A stretch of 64,000 bases of DNA from Ochotona curzoniae (Eukaryota > Chordata > Mammalia > Lagomorpha > Ochotonidae): contig NW_024467121.1 in the NCBI RefSeq assembly GCF_017591425.1, forward strand, positions 25,370,707 through 25,434,706, in the 5' to 3' direction. The notes below the pieces were generated by a model that had not been told where the DNA came from, did not search any database, and saw only the letters and a program-made list of their open reading frames with translations. Position numbers and translations under genes: made by a program. This document shows, piece by piece, positions 11,533 to 24,977 of this stretch (position 1 is its first letter; every line of letters starts with the position of its first letter).

Positions 11533-13185
11533 AGAGAGGAGCCTTGGGTTCAGATTATTTTTGTCAAGATAATCGAGAAATTAGAAAAAACAAATTTAGA
11601 CAAGTGTTTTACAGCAAAAAGGAATTTAATCAAATTTAAATCTAATGTCCCAAATGAACATATCAAAGAAAAGGTTAATACCTGTTGGCTAGGTATAAAG
11701 GAGCAAACCACATCAATAAAAGGGAAGCAATTCAAATGGCAGAAATGGGGGCATTCTCTTTAGAAACTCAAAAGTGAGTACTTTGAGGTTGGATCAGTGA
11801 CTGGGCGAGAAAGATGAGAAAACCAGTCTGAATTTAGGGGGTAAATCCATGCTAAAGCAGCTACTTATAGTAAAAATTAATATGTTAGCCTTTATTAGAA
11901 ACTTCAAATTTGAATTAGTGTTTTTTTTTTAGTTCAAAAAAAATGAAATTCATTCATGTCTTTTCATTAACTCTTTGAAAATCTCCCATACGCATGGGTT
12001 TCAATACTTACATTTTCAGTGAACTTTTTAAATATTTTATATTTTGCCTGAGGAAATATTCCAAATTCTTTATTAATTTATTTAGCAAGAGAGCTTATCA
12101 ATATGGGGACTAGAAATGAGTATCAAGCCTATGAATCACTGTTATACCTGAAGCTAATATGAAAACAAAAATTAAACGTTTCTTACCAGTGAATTTATCC
12201 TCAAGTCAAAAGATTAACATAGGTTAAGATCCAGAAATATTCCTCCAAGGATGCATACAATAGAACAGAACAGGAGAGGAGAATCTAGCCTGGACGCAGA
12301 TGCTTTTCTTTAGCAGAGCTGTGTGCAGACACTGCAGTAACAAGTACAAAATGAGAGGCAAAAAGTATTACACAGCCAGTTAACTTGTTACTCATTTAAA
12401 ACACAAAATAGAGAAAATACTATAGTCAAACATTTTTCAATGACTTGAGAGACATACTAGAAAGTGTAACCCAATGCACTGAAAATTGGTGATGATTTTT
12501 AAAGATGTGTTTGTAGAATGAAGAATTAGTTGTGAACTTTATAGTCACTTGAACATATTCTCATGACGTTGGAAATACTAGTTACACAAAAGAAATAAGA
12601 TGTTATACTGTATAATATAAAAGAAACATGACTTCGGTGGGATAGAAAGGGTGATAATTTTAGAGCAGGCTTTTGTAACATGGATGTGGGGTGAAATTAA
12701 TTATTCCTTGCCTTTTGTGTGTATTTGTCAAAACAATTAGTAAGACACACATTCCCTTCATATTGTTAGGAGGAAGAAGCACAAACGATTTAGCAGCAAC
12801 AGGAACTGGAACAAATTATAGGAAATGTAACCACCAACATGCCTGAAATAATTTAGCTGGAATGTTTATGAAGTGTTATTGAAAAGTTTTCATATTAAGT
12901 GCTGAATTTATGGAATCTTCCTATTGAGTTTTCTATATCAAGCAAAAAACATGTTTGCAAACAAAATGTACATATTGTGAGTAGCAGGTTATAGATCCCT
13001 ACTGTCCCACCCCATCGATACCGCAGGATTCATTTGAAAGAAACTGACGCTATCCTCCTCCTCCTAGGAATTTTTTGCCTCTATATGATGTGGTACATTC
13101 ACATCAGTTGAGCTAATTTAGAAAGAACAACTTTCACTGCAGTGCTTAATCACTGGTTGTTCAAAGATGTTTTGTCTGTTTTCTT
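11533..13185. other. Unique intronic sequence, nothing recognised
   Basis: About 1.65 kb of AT-rich DNA, with no repeat family or exon signature that I can support. The antisense frame at 11550-11735 is not supported. Confidence 0.45.
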
Positions 13186-13496
13186 TTAAAGATTTATTTT
13201 ATTTTTATTGGAAAGTCAGAATTATAGAGAGGAGAGGCAAAAAGATTTTCTATCTGCTGGTTTGTTCCCCAAGTATCCGCAACTAGTGGAATTGAGTTAA
13301 TTGAAGCAAGGAGCTTCTTCAGGACCTTTCCTGTGAGTACAGGATCCCAAAGCTTTGGGCCATCCTCTACTGCTTTCACAGTCCTCAAGCAAGGAACTGG
13401 ATGAAAAGTGGAGAAGCTGGGACATGAGCTGCCACCCATATAGGATTCTCGTGCCTTCAAGTAGAGAATTTAGCCACTAAGCTCTCTCGCCGAGTT
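13186..13496 (-). mobile_element. CSINE, antisense
   Basis: 'aaagatttattttatttttattggaa', 'gtcagaattatagagagg', 'gatcccaaagctttgggcc', 'agctgggacatgagctg' and the antisense head 'tagccactaagctctctcgc'. Moderately diverged. Confidence 0.9.
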
Positions 13497-14419
13497 CATC
13501 TTTTGTCTTCTTTGTAACGTTCCAAGATATTACACAAACACCAACAACCCACCATGTCCTAGGGACACAAATAAGAGATCCCCTTTCCCTAGAAGACTGT
13601 AGTAGGCTAGTTCTCTCAAAGTACCATCTCCCTTTTGCCAGTGATAGTAATAATATATTTTCATAGCCAGGGTCCTGAATTAGAACCTCAAGTCTGCATG
13701 GTAAGAGTCTCAAGTGTGTAGTTGACACCAGTCTTTCTCTTCTTGCAGTAGAGTTTGTAGATGTATCCTAAATCCCTTTAGGTTCTGATGCCTCCTGGTT
13801 CCATTTCCTCAGACAAGTTCTGGGCAAGAGAATTGAAGAAAGTAGAAATTTAGCAAACAAAAGCATGAAAACATTTTTTGTCACTACAAAGGGATAATGC
13901 TACCTGCAATAGGTCAACATTTATAACTTAATCTCAGTATACAGAACAGTGCCACACATTTGTAAAAGGAATTATCTCCACATCTACAGGCAACATCGCA
14001 TGAAATAAATTTCTCCAAAATAGTATTTCTTTATCCTAAATTCATCAAGTTAATGATATAAGAATGAATTGATGAGAGTGAAAATATGCAATAGCACCAG
14101 GTTCTAAATTTTGAAATTTTTGGCATTGATTTTTAGTGAATGCTCATTGTAGGAGAATTTACCTCTTAGCAATATTTTATGGTTCAGTGAAATTATTAAA
14201 ATGAAGAAAGAAAAACAAAACTACACCCGTTGTCACTGTTTCCAGGGCATTTATAGTTAAGTTATTTTTGTTGTTCATTTTCAAAATATGAGAACTAAAC
14301 TAAATATGCACTTTTAAAATCAGGTTGCTCTTTCCAGGCATCTGTAATTTAAATTTTGTTCATGAGTCCTACCACAATCTTACATTACCTTAGGCTCTGG
14401 ACTTGCATTTCATTGACTC

Positions 14420-14423
<4 letters not shown>
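13497..14423. other. Unique intronic sequence, nothing recognised
   Basis: No family or exon signature seen. Confidence 0.45.
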
Positions 14424-14465
<42 letters not shown>

Positions 14466-14490
14466 ACACACACACACACACACACACACA
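14424..14490. repeat. (AC)n microsatellite with one G interruption
   Basis: 67 bp of AC units, interrupted by a single G at 14461. Confidence 0.97.
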
Positions 14491-16989
14491 TTTCTGTTGG
14501 ATAGCAAACTAACTTTACTTAAAAGAGAGTAACAAATACATGATCCCACAGAAAACTTGTAGATTATGTTGGTTAAGTAATACAGAAAAAATGTATAACA
14601 GTCATGGGAAGAGAACTTCTGAAACTAGGAATGGCTTTTTCTTTAACAAAGTGCAGTTAAAAATGTGAGCCTACATATTTTTCCATAATCATCTACACAT
14701 GTCAAATTATTTCACAATTGTCTAAAAAGAACCCTGGAAAAATGACATTCAGCACAAAAAAGCTGTTCATGACACATTGCATGCCTATGCATGTCAACTA
14801 TATTTAGAAGCACATTTGTCAAAATCAATAAAGCTCTTTGGAAAAGGACCTGAGTCTGATGGTTAGGGTGCAGATGGTTTCTCTTTATTTTTCTGGTGGC
14901 TCTATCTTGTCAACCTTTCCAACCTTTCCATAATGGTTTTCTACAGTTGAACTTTATTTACCACAAATACTGTGGTCTAAAAGAGAGTGTCTTCACTGTT
15001 TTCCTGCATGGAGGAAATTTGTTTTAAATAATTCATTTGACTAATCTTTGTTCTTAGATTAGTCTCATAGTGAGATTTAGAGTAGCATAATAAGAGATTT
15101 AGCAGTGGGGTACTTCAAATCATATTACCTTCAATTTTATGTTAATGCAGATGTGGACGTAGTTTTAGGCAGTATCATCAGCTATAAGAATAGATCCTAA
15201 ATTCTTCGTGTCCTCATGTAAAAAAAGTTTATTTGTTACACAGGTAAATTCTGGAGCAGAGGATGCATGGGTCAAATGTCCTTCCTTCTAACAACTATCA
15301 TTGTCACCTAGTAGACAGATTTTTGACTTGTCTGTGTCTTTCTAAAAGTTGAAAGAATATGGAAGATCGTGTGCTGAAGGTTTTGCTGGTCACACTTAGA
15401 AAATAGCGTGTATTATTTTTCTCACTTCCAAATTTACCAATACCCTCAACTGCTACGGGTTCACAAGAGTTTTTAAAAAGTCACTCTACAAGCCAAGGCA
15501 AAATAAGAAATAAGTTCATAGGCAACTGAATAATTTCTCCACAGTCTACTTTCTTTTTGCCAGGTACTTGTTTCTTTTGTCTTTCCATACAGAACACACT
15601 TGTAACCCAACCTCATAGCAAAGATAGCGCTAAATCTCATTTTGCTGTTGTTTCTAATTCCAATAATAACATGCAACCATCTGTCAGAACTAAATACAGT
15701 TCGTTGTATCTACAAAGAGACAGCAAAGGAGGAGTAGACATTCCCTTCTTTAGATGTTGCCTGATTGTTATTGCCCACTTCTTATTGCTACAAATTTGGA
15801 AACTTTAGTATTATTAGGATTTAATAAGTCAAATATTTTTAAAATTCAGAGTCAAAAATTGTCAAGGACAGCAATTCCCTAAGGAATGTGAGGATTCTCT
15901 GTACTTCTAGTTAGTTCTATTTGTCAATGGTAATACCAAAACTTTGCTAAATATACTTGTCAAACTTGTTTTCTTTATTCCTTGACCCAGTATCTATCTG
16001 AGCTTTATTGTGGATATGCTATGGCCTTGGGAATTATAAGCTTTAGTAAGAAGGTAACATCTTTATAACTGTTTTTACCACTTTTTTCAGCTGAAATGTC
16101 TTTTTTTAAACTCAAAGATGTTTTATAATGTTTATATTTTGTTATTTCATATTCATAAACAGTCTGAATTTTCTAACCATCTGAGGCACTTGACCTCTTT
16201 CACTTGCAGCTCCACTGGAGAAACAGTCAATTCTTTACTAAGAATAACATTGTTATTTATTTTTTATTGTTGTCACTTGCCAATGGAAGGCAATTGTTAC
16301 AAAGTATACTCCCACATTTTAACTTTCATTATCTAGAATAATGAAGCAATTTGTCTTCCGAATTATTGCACTAGACAAATTTGCTGAATGAGTTGTTCAA
16401 ACAGCACAGATATCCATCTTTTCAGCCTCAGATATCCTAGACCACTTTAGGGCTTCTATTCAAACAACATCCACTAGCAATCCCTGTATTAGCACAGATA
16501 CCATATTTTCTTTAATAGATACATTCTCAAATATTAGTTATTTCAGTATATTACAAGTTTATTTCCTTCCCACATGAAATCTCAAACATGTCCATGTATA
16601 TAGCCTTAGTTTGTTATCTTCTAGTCTCTGATGTAGGAATTCAAATTTACTTAATGTTATGGTTTCTTGTGTTGTTAATCAACTTAAGTTTGTGACACCT
16701 GCAATCACCACTTTTGTAGAATACGATAAGAAAATGACAGAGGCTTTACATATGAATGATTTTGATGAACCAGGTCTTTATTTCTTCTATTTAGCTAGTG
16801 CTCAATCACATGCAAAGCTGGACAAATATGGCTTATGTGTGCTCCATAGATTGTTTTAGTTAGAAACCTTAGGCAGATCATCTAACCATTGTTTTTAACT
16901 ATCCACATTTGTCAAATAAAGCTCTTGGTTAATGTTCAAGATATTCAACATGGTTATTAGTGATGTTGTGTTGGTTGTTAAGATAACAC
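14491..16989. other. Unique intronic sequence, nothing recognised
   Basis: About 2.5 kb of AT-rich DNA. Small open frames (15473-15676, 15557-15808, 16118-16336, 16659-16859) have no domain, no splice context and no recognisable relatives. Confidence 0.45.
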
Positions 16990-17075
16990 AGTGCAAAGGC
17001 ATGTTTTAGAATGGGAAGCATAGTAAGTTTGCAAGCACAGAATCTGGAGTTCAATTTTGGCACTGCTGCCCATAC
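16990..17075 (+). repeat. Possible MIR fragment
   Basis: 'gcacagaatctggagttcaa' preceded by a GCA/AAG-rich segment resembles the MIR 5' half (gggctctggagtcag, gttcgaat). Weak. Confidence 0.3.
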
Positions 17076-19080
17076 TGAATAGAATGAATATCGTCAAAAC
17101 AACCATCACCACAACAAGCTCCATCTGAGTACAGCAAAGGTCTTCCTTCCTACATGTCTATGTTGTGCCTTTTACAGTAAAATTAGGATGACGTATGAAT
17201 GCAATTCCATTGCAAATTGAAACATGTTATGTAAATATGCAGCAAGATCCGTGTTCTACCCTTACGTGTCAATGCACAACTTATTGTCTCATGCTTTTGT
17301 ATTAGAGATACAGAGATTATGCCAGAGATTTTAGTAAAACAAACAAAAATGAATCCATCCTTAGAATTTTGTCATGTTTGAGGTGTTATCGAGAAAGGAA
17401 ACTCCATACTTATTTGCAGTGCATTTTGATCTTTATCCCAATTTTGAAACTTTTCATAGCTATCCCAAAAAGAAATCATATTTCCTTCTCTACATTTCTA
17501 TGAATCCTTTTTTCAAATTATCCCATTGTACTTATTTTTGAGTTCCTGTCTGGTCACTGTGTTCATGTGCTAAAGATAAATTTACTATTGCTATACTTGG
17601 AGGCATTTTACTTTTCTTTCTTCTCTGGTTCCATATTCCATCTAACATGGAAATTCAAAAGTGAACTTAGACATTCGTTTATGTCGCTTAGCTTGATATT
17701 AGAGGAAGTGCTGTGCTTCACCCGTGTTGACCCTTGTATTCTGTGACCTAGCCTTGCTATTCTAACCCCCTCACTAAGCAAAATCTATCAAAGGGACGGT
17801 GTCTTTGCTTAGTGTGTGCTGACACCTACAGCCCCTCTGGCATCTTGAATTAACAACACTTTTTAAATCTTTATGGAGATTTTAAAGCTCTCTTGTTTAC
17901 TGCTTTATTTCTTAGAAGAAAGTAATTTTACCATAACTATTTATTAATAGAATGCAAAAAGGAGCTAGAAGGTTAAGAAAAGGGAATAGAATAGATGCTC
18001 CTAAGCACCTAACTGGTGGTTATCATTTTCTATCAGTACTCTGATGTTCATGGTTGATTTGTCATTTTGCTGATTTAATTATTTGACCATTGGTCAGGCT
18101 ATTTAATATTAGGATATTGGCTCTATTACTTCACCATATGGCCTCAATAAATTCTACCTGAGTGAATAAATCAAAACTTCTTTTGCCCTTCCATGCATGA
18201 CACAGTATAAGATGCCTATAAACAAGAGCTAATTATAAAACTACTTGTTTTGTGTTATGTAACTGGCATACTTTTACAGAAAGAAGCATAATGCAATGCA
18301 GCATTTTAAAAATATTTATTGTTTCCTTTTGAAAAAGAGCTATGTAACTGTCTCATTACTCTTTGCCATCAAATGGACCAGTTGCTTCTAATTTACAGGC
18401 ACAGGAACAATAACTGTTACATCCTGTTCTTCATTCACTTCTAAGCCACTTTTTAAATTCAGTGTTCAGAACTTGAGGAAACATTTTTCTGTTTTCTCTT
18501 GCCCTATTTTACTTTATAGTTATCCTGGCAGCAGTAATCTGACTTGAGTAGAGGTGTGAAGATGCTGTTTTAAATTTGTACAATGGATTATTGTCATTTT
18601 AAGCCATTTGGAGAAATATAAGCATGTAAATGAGGATTAATTTTTACGAATGTGAAGACCAAGCTAAGAAAAGAGATTTTGAAAATACTAAGTTGTATTT
18701 CAGAATGGTATGGCAAAACTGGCTGAATTTGCATGTTAATTTCTGTTGTGTTTTTTGGTTTCTTATTTCTGAAAGGTAAGAAAGATAATGATGCATGTAT
18801 GTTTACTAGCAAACAGCAAAAATGTGGAAGGGTGTTGGAATCTGCAGATTAGCACTTTTGCAAGATACATGTGTTTAACATGATTCTTCATGAGGGAACT
18901 CCCTGGCCAAATAGTTGTGGAATGTGCCATATGTTATGCTCTTATTGTAGACTGAGAAAAAATGGGTAAGCTTTTTAAAATTTGTGATAGGTTTTGCGGT
19001 AAGGTTAGTTTTTCTGTTTTCCTCCTTACTTTCTTAATCTATCACTTCTGAGCATATTTGACAATAAACTAGCCCTGTCC
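17076..19080. other. Unique intronic sequence, nothing recognised
   Basis: About 2 kb with no family or coding signal. It contains an 11-bp inverted repeat at 17772-17782 / 17804-17814. Confidence 0.45.
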
Positions 19081-19122
19081 TTTTCTTTCTTTTCTTTTTT
19101 TCTTTCTTTTTTTTTTTTGCAG
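19081..19122. repeat. Polypyrimidine tract (T/C-rich)
   Basis: A run of TTTTC and TTTC units ending in a pure T stretch before GCAGG. It looks like an acceptor tract, but no open conserved frame follows. Confidence 0.85.
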
Positions 19123-20051
19123 GCTATCTGAATTCTACTTTATAATGCAGTTTGCAAATATATACTGATAGTTAAGGATTCCCAAAGGTCTTGGTATGAA
19201 CAAGTAAAATTAAAAAGTATCTTTAGGAAATGTCAAAGACCTGCTAACTTTATTCTCCAAATAAAAACCAAAAGAAAACTATAGTTTTCTATGACAATAA
19301 TGTACTAAATGGAAGGGCATCTTCTCACCAAATTGGAAGAAATGTCAAGGACAGTAGAGAAACAAAACATTTGTAAAAGTAAACTTACTAAAATGTATAA
19401 AAATTAGTGTATGATTTCAATTTTTCCAATTTCATTTTGAATCAATGAGAATTTCATCACGAGCAAATATGTTACTGGTTTTTGCCTGTAGAGCATCCTT
19501 CCACTTTGTTTTGATGCAGCAGAATCCCTGTTTTTGATAAGGAAAATTGGTTCAACCTGGTATGTTTGGAGGTGTTATGGTAAAGACATGCTGTTTTCTC
19601 CTTGGTCAAACAGGTAGATGTGTCCATGTCGCTCCGTTGAACACAGCATCCCCTAATATCCACTTTGGACTGATATTCCATCTTTACTGCCATGAGGAGA
19701 TAATTTTCAAAGATGAGCATTTTTTAAAATGGTTTCATTGTCTGATGTGTGGACAAAGGCTTGAAGAACATTAGTGCTAAGTGAGCAAGCAGCTTCAGTG
19801 TTGTGACTAGGCTTGTGATGGAGGGAATGACTCAGCTTTTGAGTCATTTCTGTGATAGAATTATTGGGATTTATTGATTATAGAGATAATAAAAACAAAG
19901 AACAAAGAGACTATAGTTTGATTCAAGCAATTGAATGGAATTACCTATTGAGATGGAAGCATCTGAAGAGTATATGCATGTGTACATGTACAGTACACTT
20001 GCCTGTGTATATACATAGGCATATATATACAAGTCTGTTGTGTACAGGTGT
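19123..20051. other. Unique intronic sequence, nothing recognised
   Basis: No family recognised. An ATAT/GTAC-rich patch lies at 19975-20035. Confidence 0.45.
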
Positions 20052-20726
20052 TAATTAATCTCCATGGAGGATTGGTGTCAGGACTACCAGTAGTTATCAA
20101 AAGCCATGAGGGGGTCCCGGCACAGTGACCTAGTGGCTTAAGTCTTCACCTTGAACGTACTGGGATCCCATATGGGTGCTGGTTATAATCCTAGCAGCCC
20201 TGCTTCCCATACAGCTCTATGATTACATCCTGGAAAAGCAGTCGAGGACTGCCCAAAGCTTTGGGAACCTGCACCCACATGGGAGACCTGGAGGAAGCTC
20301 CTGTCTCTTGGCTTTAGATCAGCTCAGCTCCAGCCACTGTGGTCGCTTGGAAAGTGAATCATTGAATGGAAGATCTTCCTCTCCATCTCTCCTCTTCTCT
20401 GTATATTGGACTTTGCAGTAAAGATAAATCTTTTTTTTTAAAAAAAAAAAAGCCATGAGTGCTCAAGTCCAGTACATGAAAATGGCATAGTATTTGTATA
20501 TAACCTGCATATCCTTTCAGAAAGAATATTTCATCTTCAGATTACTTTTTATACCTGATACAATGTAAATGCCTTGTAAGTAGTTATGCAATTATTATTT
20601 AGTGAAAATGGTAAGGAGAAAAATCTGCCCATGTTCAGTACAAATGCATTGTTTTATGAAAACATCTGACATACGGTTAACTAAATCCACAGGTTGAGAA
20701 TCCATGGATGTGGAGGACTAATTGAA
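20052..20726 (+). mobile_element. Tigger-like DNA transposon (nonautonomous), split by a CSINE
   Basis: Left piece 20062-20110 carries 'tggaggattggtgtcaggac' and the right piece 20460-20726 carries 'tgctcaagtccagtacatg', 'aatggcatagtatttg', 'tatataacctgcatatcct', 'gatacaatgtaaatgcc' and, at the end, 'tgagaatccatggatgtgga'. This order matches a common mammalian mariner/Tigger-type element in which 'ggttccaggacc', 'ggatgctcaagtccc' and 'tggcgtagtatttgcatataacc' follow one another. I am unsure of the exact family name. Confidence 0.65.
20111..20447 (+). mobile_element. CSINE, sense, young, with target-site duplications
   Basis: It runs from 'ggggtcccggcacagtgacc' through A box 'tagtggcttaagtc' and B-box region 'ggttataatcc' to 'tcttttttttta' and an A tail. 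The 12-bp direct repeat AAAAGCCATGAG flanks it (20099-20110 and 20448-20459). It sits inside the Tigger-like element. Confidence 0.95.
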
Positions 20727-21551
20727 TTTATGTTGTAGATAAACATTTTTTACTTATATATGACATGAGCTGTGACAAAACCAGATCAACGTAAATGATG
20801 TTATTCCACATTCTGGGAGAGAATGGGAATCCATGTCTGGCAGTTACTATTGGGTGCACCAATATTGCCTCAACAAACAGTGTCCAAAGAAAAAGAAAAA
20901 GACCATGTTTATGCTTCAGAGTCAGGTTAACAGAGTGAGAGGAGATACTCTACACCTAGTTCATGCATTTAAACACACTGCTGAAATAAATGTCTGGGTA
21001 AATTGTCCAGCAGAAGGAAGGAATGGCAGCTTAGGAAAAGTAATCTTTACTTTCAGGGTAATAGTTTAATCAAATAATTCTGGACAAACATTGAAGCTAT
21101 GATTCATTGTGCATCACTCGCGAAAGCCTTCAGGAGAACCCTGTAGAGCCGTTATGTGTGTAACGGAGGTATCTGTTATTTGTGCCCCTGTTTCACGTGC
21201 TGCTACAACCCAATTATACTAAAGTAGGTGAATCCCGCCCAGAAAAGCAAAATAGGAACACAAATAAAATAAGATCAGGCTAATTCAGTCTGTAACCATT
21301 TTTATAAAGTATATTTGTGTCTCGATGCTGCAAAATCCAGGAGTTTAGGGACAAGCTGTCAGTAAGGCTATATTATTCCCTTTAGGGTGAATTATTCAAT
21401 TTAGCAGTAAATAGATCAGCATGCTGGGAAAGCTGATGGTAAATGAGAACCTGGGATGCACGAAAATTGAATAATCATGGCATTTATTCTTGTTCAGATG
21501 TTGTAGCATTCATCTTAAAGGCTTATAATATTGAACATTCTCTATTTTCTT
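20727..21551. other. Unique intronic sequence, nothing recognised
   Basis: No family or exon signature. The + frame at 20833-21069 shows no domain. Confidence 0.45.
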
Positions 21552-21661
<110 letters not shown>

Positions 21662-22055
21662 GAATGTGTCACTGCACCCAGAATGTTCTGCTTAACTTGC
21701 AACAGCAGATTCTAAAGCAGATGTGTGGAAACTAATTTCCAAAATGTTTGATTTGCCACACAAGTCATTTTTAAGCATAATTCCAAACTCCATTTCAATC
21801 CTGCTTTTTTTTTTTTCAATTAAAAGCTATATTTGGGGCGTATTGTGTTTCAAATGAATGATATAATTGCATGAGATTTTAAAACTTTCATAAGTGGGCA
21901 ATAAAAATGAGTATTGATGTCTGTGCCTGAAGCTCAAAGAAATTGAATGCAATGCGTTTTGCTGTGTTGTTACCTTTTTTCCTTGTGGTAGTTTTGTACC
22001 AAAAAATAGTTTGATCTGCACCACCTTGTAGACTCCCTTCCATTTTTTTGTATTT
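21662..22055. other. Unique intronic sequence with short T runs
   Basis: A T run at 21806-21818; nothing else recognised. Confidence 0.45.
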
Positions 22056-22340
22056 TTTTTCATCATCCTCACCCTACCTGACCAAGCTAACCCATATCAG
22101 GAACCTTTTTATCTGTCTGACCTCTATCTCTTCAGTCTTATCATCCATTATCTCTATGGATGAATTTTTTGTCCTTCAAGCCTATCAAGCAGCCCAAATT
22201 GATCAAAATCCTTGCCTAGAACATCTTTTCTTCTGTCTCTATCCATATCATTCCTAGTTTCTTTAATTATAGAAACAACAAATTCTGTACCCTCCTTGGC
22301 TGCTTCATTTCACCTTTCACTTCACGCCCTCTGTGTCATG
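22056..22340 (+). repeat. Possible L2 LINE fragment
   Basis: C/T-rich text with 'ccttgcctagaacatcttttc' and 'tggctgcttcatttcacc' resembles the L2 stretch (ctgcctggaatgctcttcc, then tggctggctcctt). Highly diverged, so low confidence. Confidence 0.35.
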
Positions 22341-23334
22341 CAGAATCCTTAGCAGTGGCCGCCAGCTGGCAGCTTTGTGATATACTTTGTTTGCAGTATG
22401 TCCTACGTCACTACAGTCTATAACCAAGACCAATAATGTGCTTATTAGCTGCTTTGTTTCTTTTGAATTGCCCTTTTTCTTTCAACCGATTCAGAGTTGT
22501 CTATGACCTTAATTCTACTCACTGTGTTTGTGGAGGCCCTTTCTAATCTAACCGATGTACCTTCATCTAGCTTGATTCGTCAGCAGCGTCTTTTAGCTGA
22601 AACATTTCTTGTGGAATTTGTTAATGCCCTGGCGTACCACCTTGCTGTCCTTCTGGATATTACTGAATCTAACACTGAATTTAATACTGAAGTGAATGCA
22701 GTGGCATGGGATATTTACTGTGCTCTTTTTCTGCAGCTCAAAAATAGCATATTGGAGTATAGAAGCCATGGATAGGCACAGCTGTACTTATGTTTATTTA
22801 TAAAGACATAATTTGCCTTCTAAATTCTGTCTTGACAACTTGCTGTTGACACGTTGAGGTAAATTCAATTCAACAAAGTGATTTCTTGATTGAAGTGATT
22901 AAGGTATTTCCAATCCATATCAAACTATCTGAAAGCATTCCTTTTCAGATCTCTCTGCGGTTGAGCCTGTATGGCCAGGAATTACTATGACTATGACTTC
23001 CCAGTCATTTTAGCGTATGAAACACTGGAGCCTACTTTATGTTATGAGTTAAACATCAGTTTCTGGTGTCCTGTAATCAACATGGCCAATACTCAGTAGC
23101 TTTGCTAGTTAGATGAATGAGATCCACAAAATAAAACCATATCTTTTCATCACAGTTGAAAATAAATTCATAAGCATACATTAATAAATTAAATGTTAAA
23201 TTAATAAACCACCTCTCCATTAATCTCCATTACATGCAATATAATGCAATATTTACACGTACTATCTGTATAATTATGATTTCAAAACTTTTATGTTCTT
23301 CTGTGTCCTCAGCGTTTACACTTTGTTACCATAC
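22341..23334. other. Unique intronic sequence; one uncharacterised open frame
   Basis: The + frame at 22497-22775 (92 codons) contains no domain I know and has no splice context. A run of near-repeated codons (TESNTEFNTEVNA) reflects a small local duplication at 22665-22695. Not taken as a gene. Confidence 0.4.
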
Positions 23335-23745
23335 CTGTGTTTCAAAATTTATTTAACAAGTTCAATCTTGTCACCTTGTTTGTTCATCTTTGTTCATCCT
23401 TCTCCATCTCACTTGATGACTCTACCTGTCATTTAGCTGTGAAAATACAAACCTATAATCTTGATGTATCTCTGCTTTCTCACTGCCCACATCATCAACA
23501 TGTTCTACTAAGAGAGTCTCAGAGTTTGCCAATTCTCATCTCTTGGGTTGCTCTCTTAGCCTGAGACACCTTCAACCTACCCTGGCCTTGTTGATTGTTT
23601 TCCAGCCTTTCTCTTTTATTCTATAAGTCATTATCTATCTAGCAACCAAGGTAATTTTTTTTCTAGAAAATAAAGACAAACTCATATAATTCCATTATTT
23701 CAGTTTACACACTAACCTGCTACTGCAGGAAGACTGAAAAGCAGT
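23335..23745 (+). repeat. Possible L2-type LINE fragment
   Basis: C/T-rich sequence with 'tctgctttctcactgccc', 'ttctagaaaataaagacaaac' and 'actaacctgctactgcagga' recalls the L2 body (ccactgcc, ctaaaatacaaatctgatc, cctgcttaaaa). Low confidence. Confidence 0.3.
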
Positions 23746-23843
23746 TTTTTTACTGTGGCGGAAATTACACAGTTCCTACTTGCAAAGCAAATGTGTCAGC
23801 CCCACGCAACTTCATACCTCATGGACTTTTTTTCTGTACTTTT

Positions 23844-24161
23844 AAAAATTTATTTTTATTGTGAAGTTAGATATACAGAGAGGAGGAGAGACAGAGAGGA
23901 AGATCTTCCATCAGATGATTCACTCCCTAGGTGGCCACAATGGCCATAGCTGAGCCATTCTGAAGCCAGGAGTCAAGAACCTCCTCCAGGTCTCCCACGT
24001 GGGTGCAAGGTCCCAAGGCTTTGGGCCGTCCTCAACTATTTTCCCAGGCCACAAGCAGGGAGATGGATTGGAAGCGGGGATGCCAGGACTAAAACTGGCA
24101 CCCATATGGGATCTCCCAGCACATCCAAGGCAAGAACTTTAACCTTCAGACCACCGTACCA
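23844..24161 (-). mobile_element. CSINE, antisense, with target-site duplications
   Basis: 'aaaaatttatttttattgtg', 'gatatacagagaggaggag', 'gaagatcttccatcagatg', 'gtctcccacgtgggtgcaag', 'cttgggcc'-type middle and head at 'accaccgtaccac'. Flanks are imperfect repeats: 23826-23843 and 24162-24177 (both of the form CTTTTT..CTGTA.TTTT). Confidence 0.95.
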
Positions 24162-24645
24162 CTTTTTCTGTATTTTTGAGCTCCTTATTTAAAAGTGTAA
24201 TACTATCATTAATATAAACCATAGTCTTGGACATGACATTCACAATCTCACATACCAGAACATGATCAGAGTGAGGCTTAAAAGATAAAGTAATGGTCTC
24301 ATCAAATAGGAACTATCTCATTGTCTGTTTGAGTCCAAACTGCATGGGTAAAAATATTATTAGTAGTAGTACTCATTTAAACATTATAAATGATTGAGGT
24401 AGGTGTTAAGCAAACAGGCACCTTCCTGACTCTAGTCCCCTAATCTTAGATAATTTATTCCAGAAAATTGTGTTTCACATTACCCATTTCCATGAACTTT
24501 TTGAATATTTCTTATATAACATCATGGTATGTTTGCATCTGTTTTAAAAGCTAGTAACCTCAAGTCTTTGGGTGTGAGAGCACCTTACATGATTGGATAT
24601 ACTTTGCCTTCTATTAATATATCTTCTCAGTCAAAAGGCAGGATT
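24162..24645. other. Unique intronic sequence
   Basis: A short (TAG)n-like patch near 24358-24372; otherwise nothing recognised. Confidence 0.45.
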
Positions 24646-24970
24646 CGTTTTTTTTTTTAACATTTATTTATTTCTATTGGAAAGACCGACATACAGAGAG
24701 GAAGAGAGAGAGGAAGATCTTCCATCCATTGGCTCATTCTCCAAGCATTCCCAACAGCTGAAGCTGAGCCAATCTGAAGCCAGGAGCCTCTTCTGGGTCT
24801 CCCATGTGGATGCAGGGTCCCAAAGCTTTGGGCTGTCCTTGACTGCTCTCCCAAGCTACAGGCAGGGAGCTTGATGGGAAGCAGGGCTGCCAGGATTAGA
24901 ACTGTAGCTCATTTGGGATCCCCATGCGTTCAAGGTGAGGACTTTAACCATTATGCTATAGCGTCAGGCC
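24646..24970 (-). mobile_element. CSINE, antisense, with target-site duplications
   Basis: Poly(T), 'aaagaccgacatacagagag', 'gatcttccatccattggctc', 'agccaggagcctcttctggg', 'gatgcagggtcccaaagctt' and head 'gctatagcgtcaggcc'. CAGGATT occurs at 24639-24645 and 24971-24977. Confidence 0.95.
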
Positions 24971-24977
24971 CAGGATT

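Noticed and set aside
17772..17814. 11-bp perfect inverted repeat with a 21-nt loop
   Set aside because: An inverted repeat of this size is expected about once by chance in a window of this length.
19081..19128. Second splice acceptor (polypyrimidine tract then GCAG)
   Set aside because: No conserved or RGS7-like frame follows, and no donor at a sensible distance.
22497..22775. 92-codon + open frame in unique DNA
   Set aside because: No domain, no splice sites around it, no relatives I recognise; composition fits chance.
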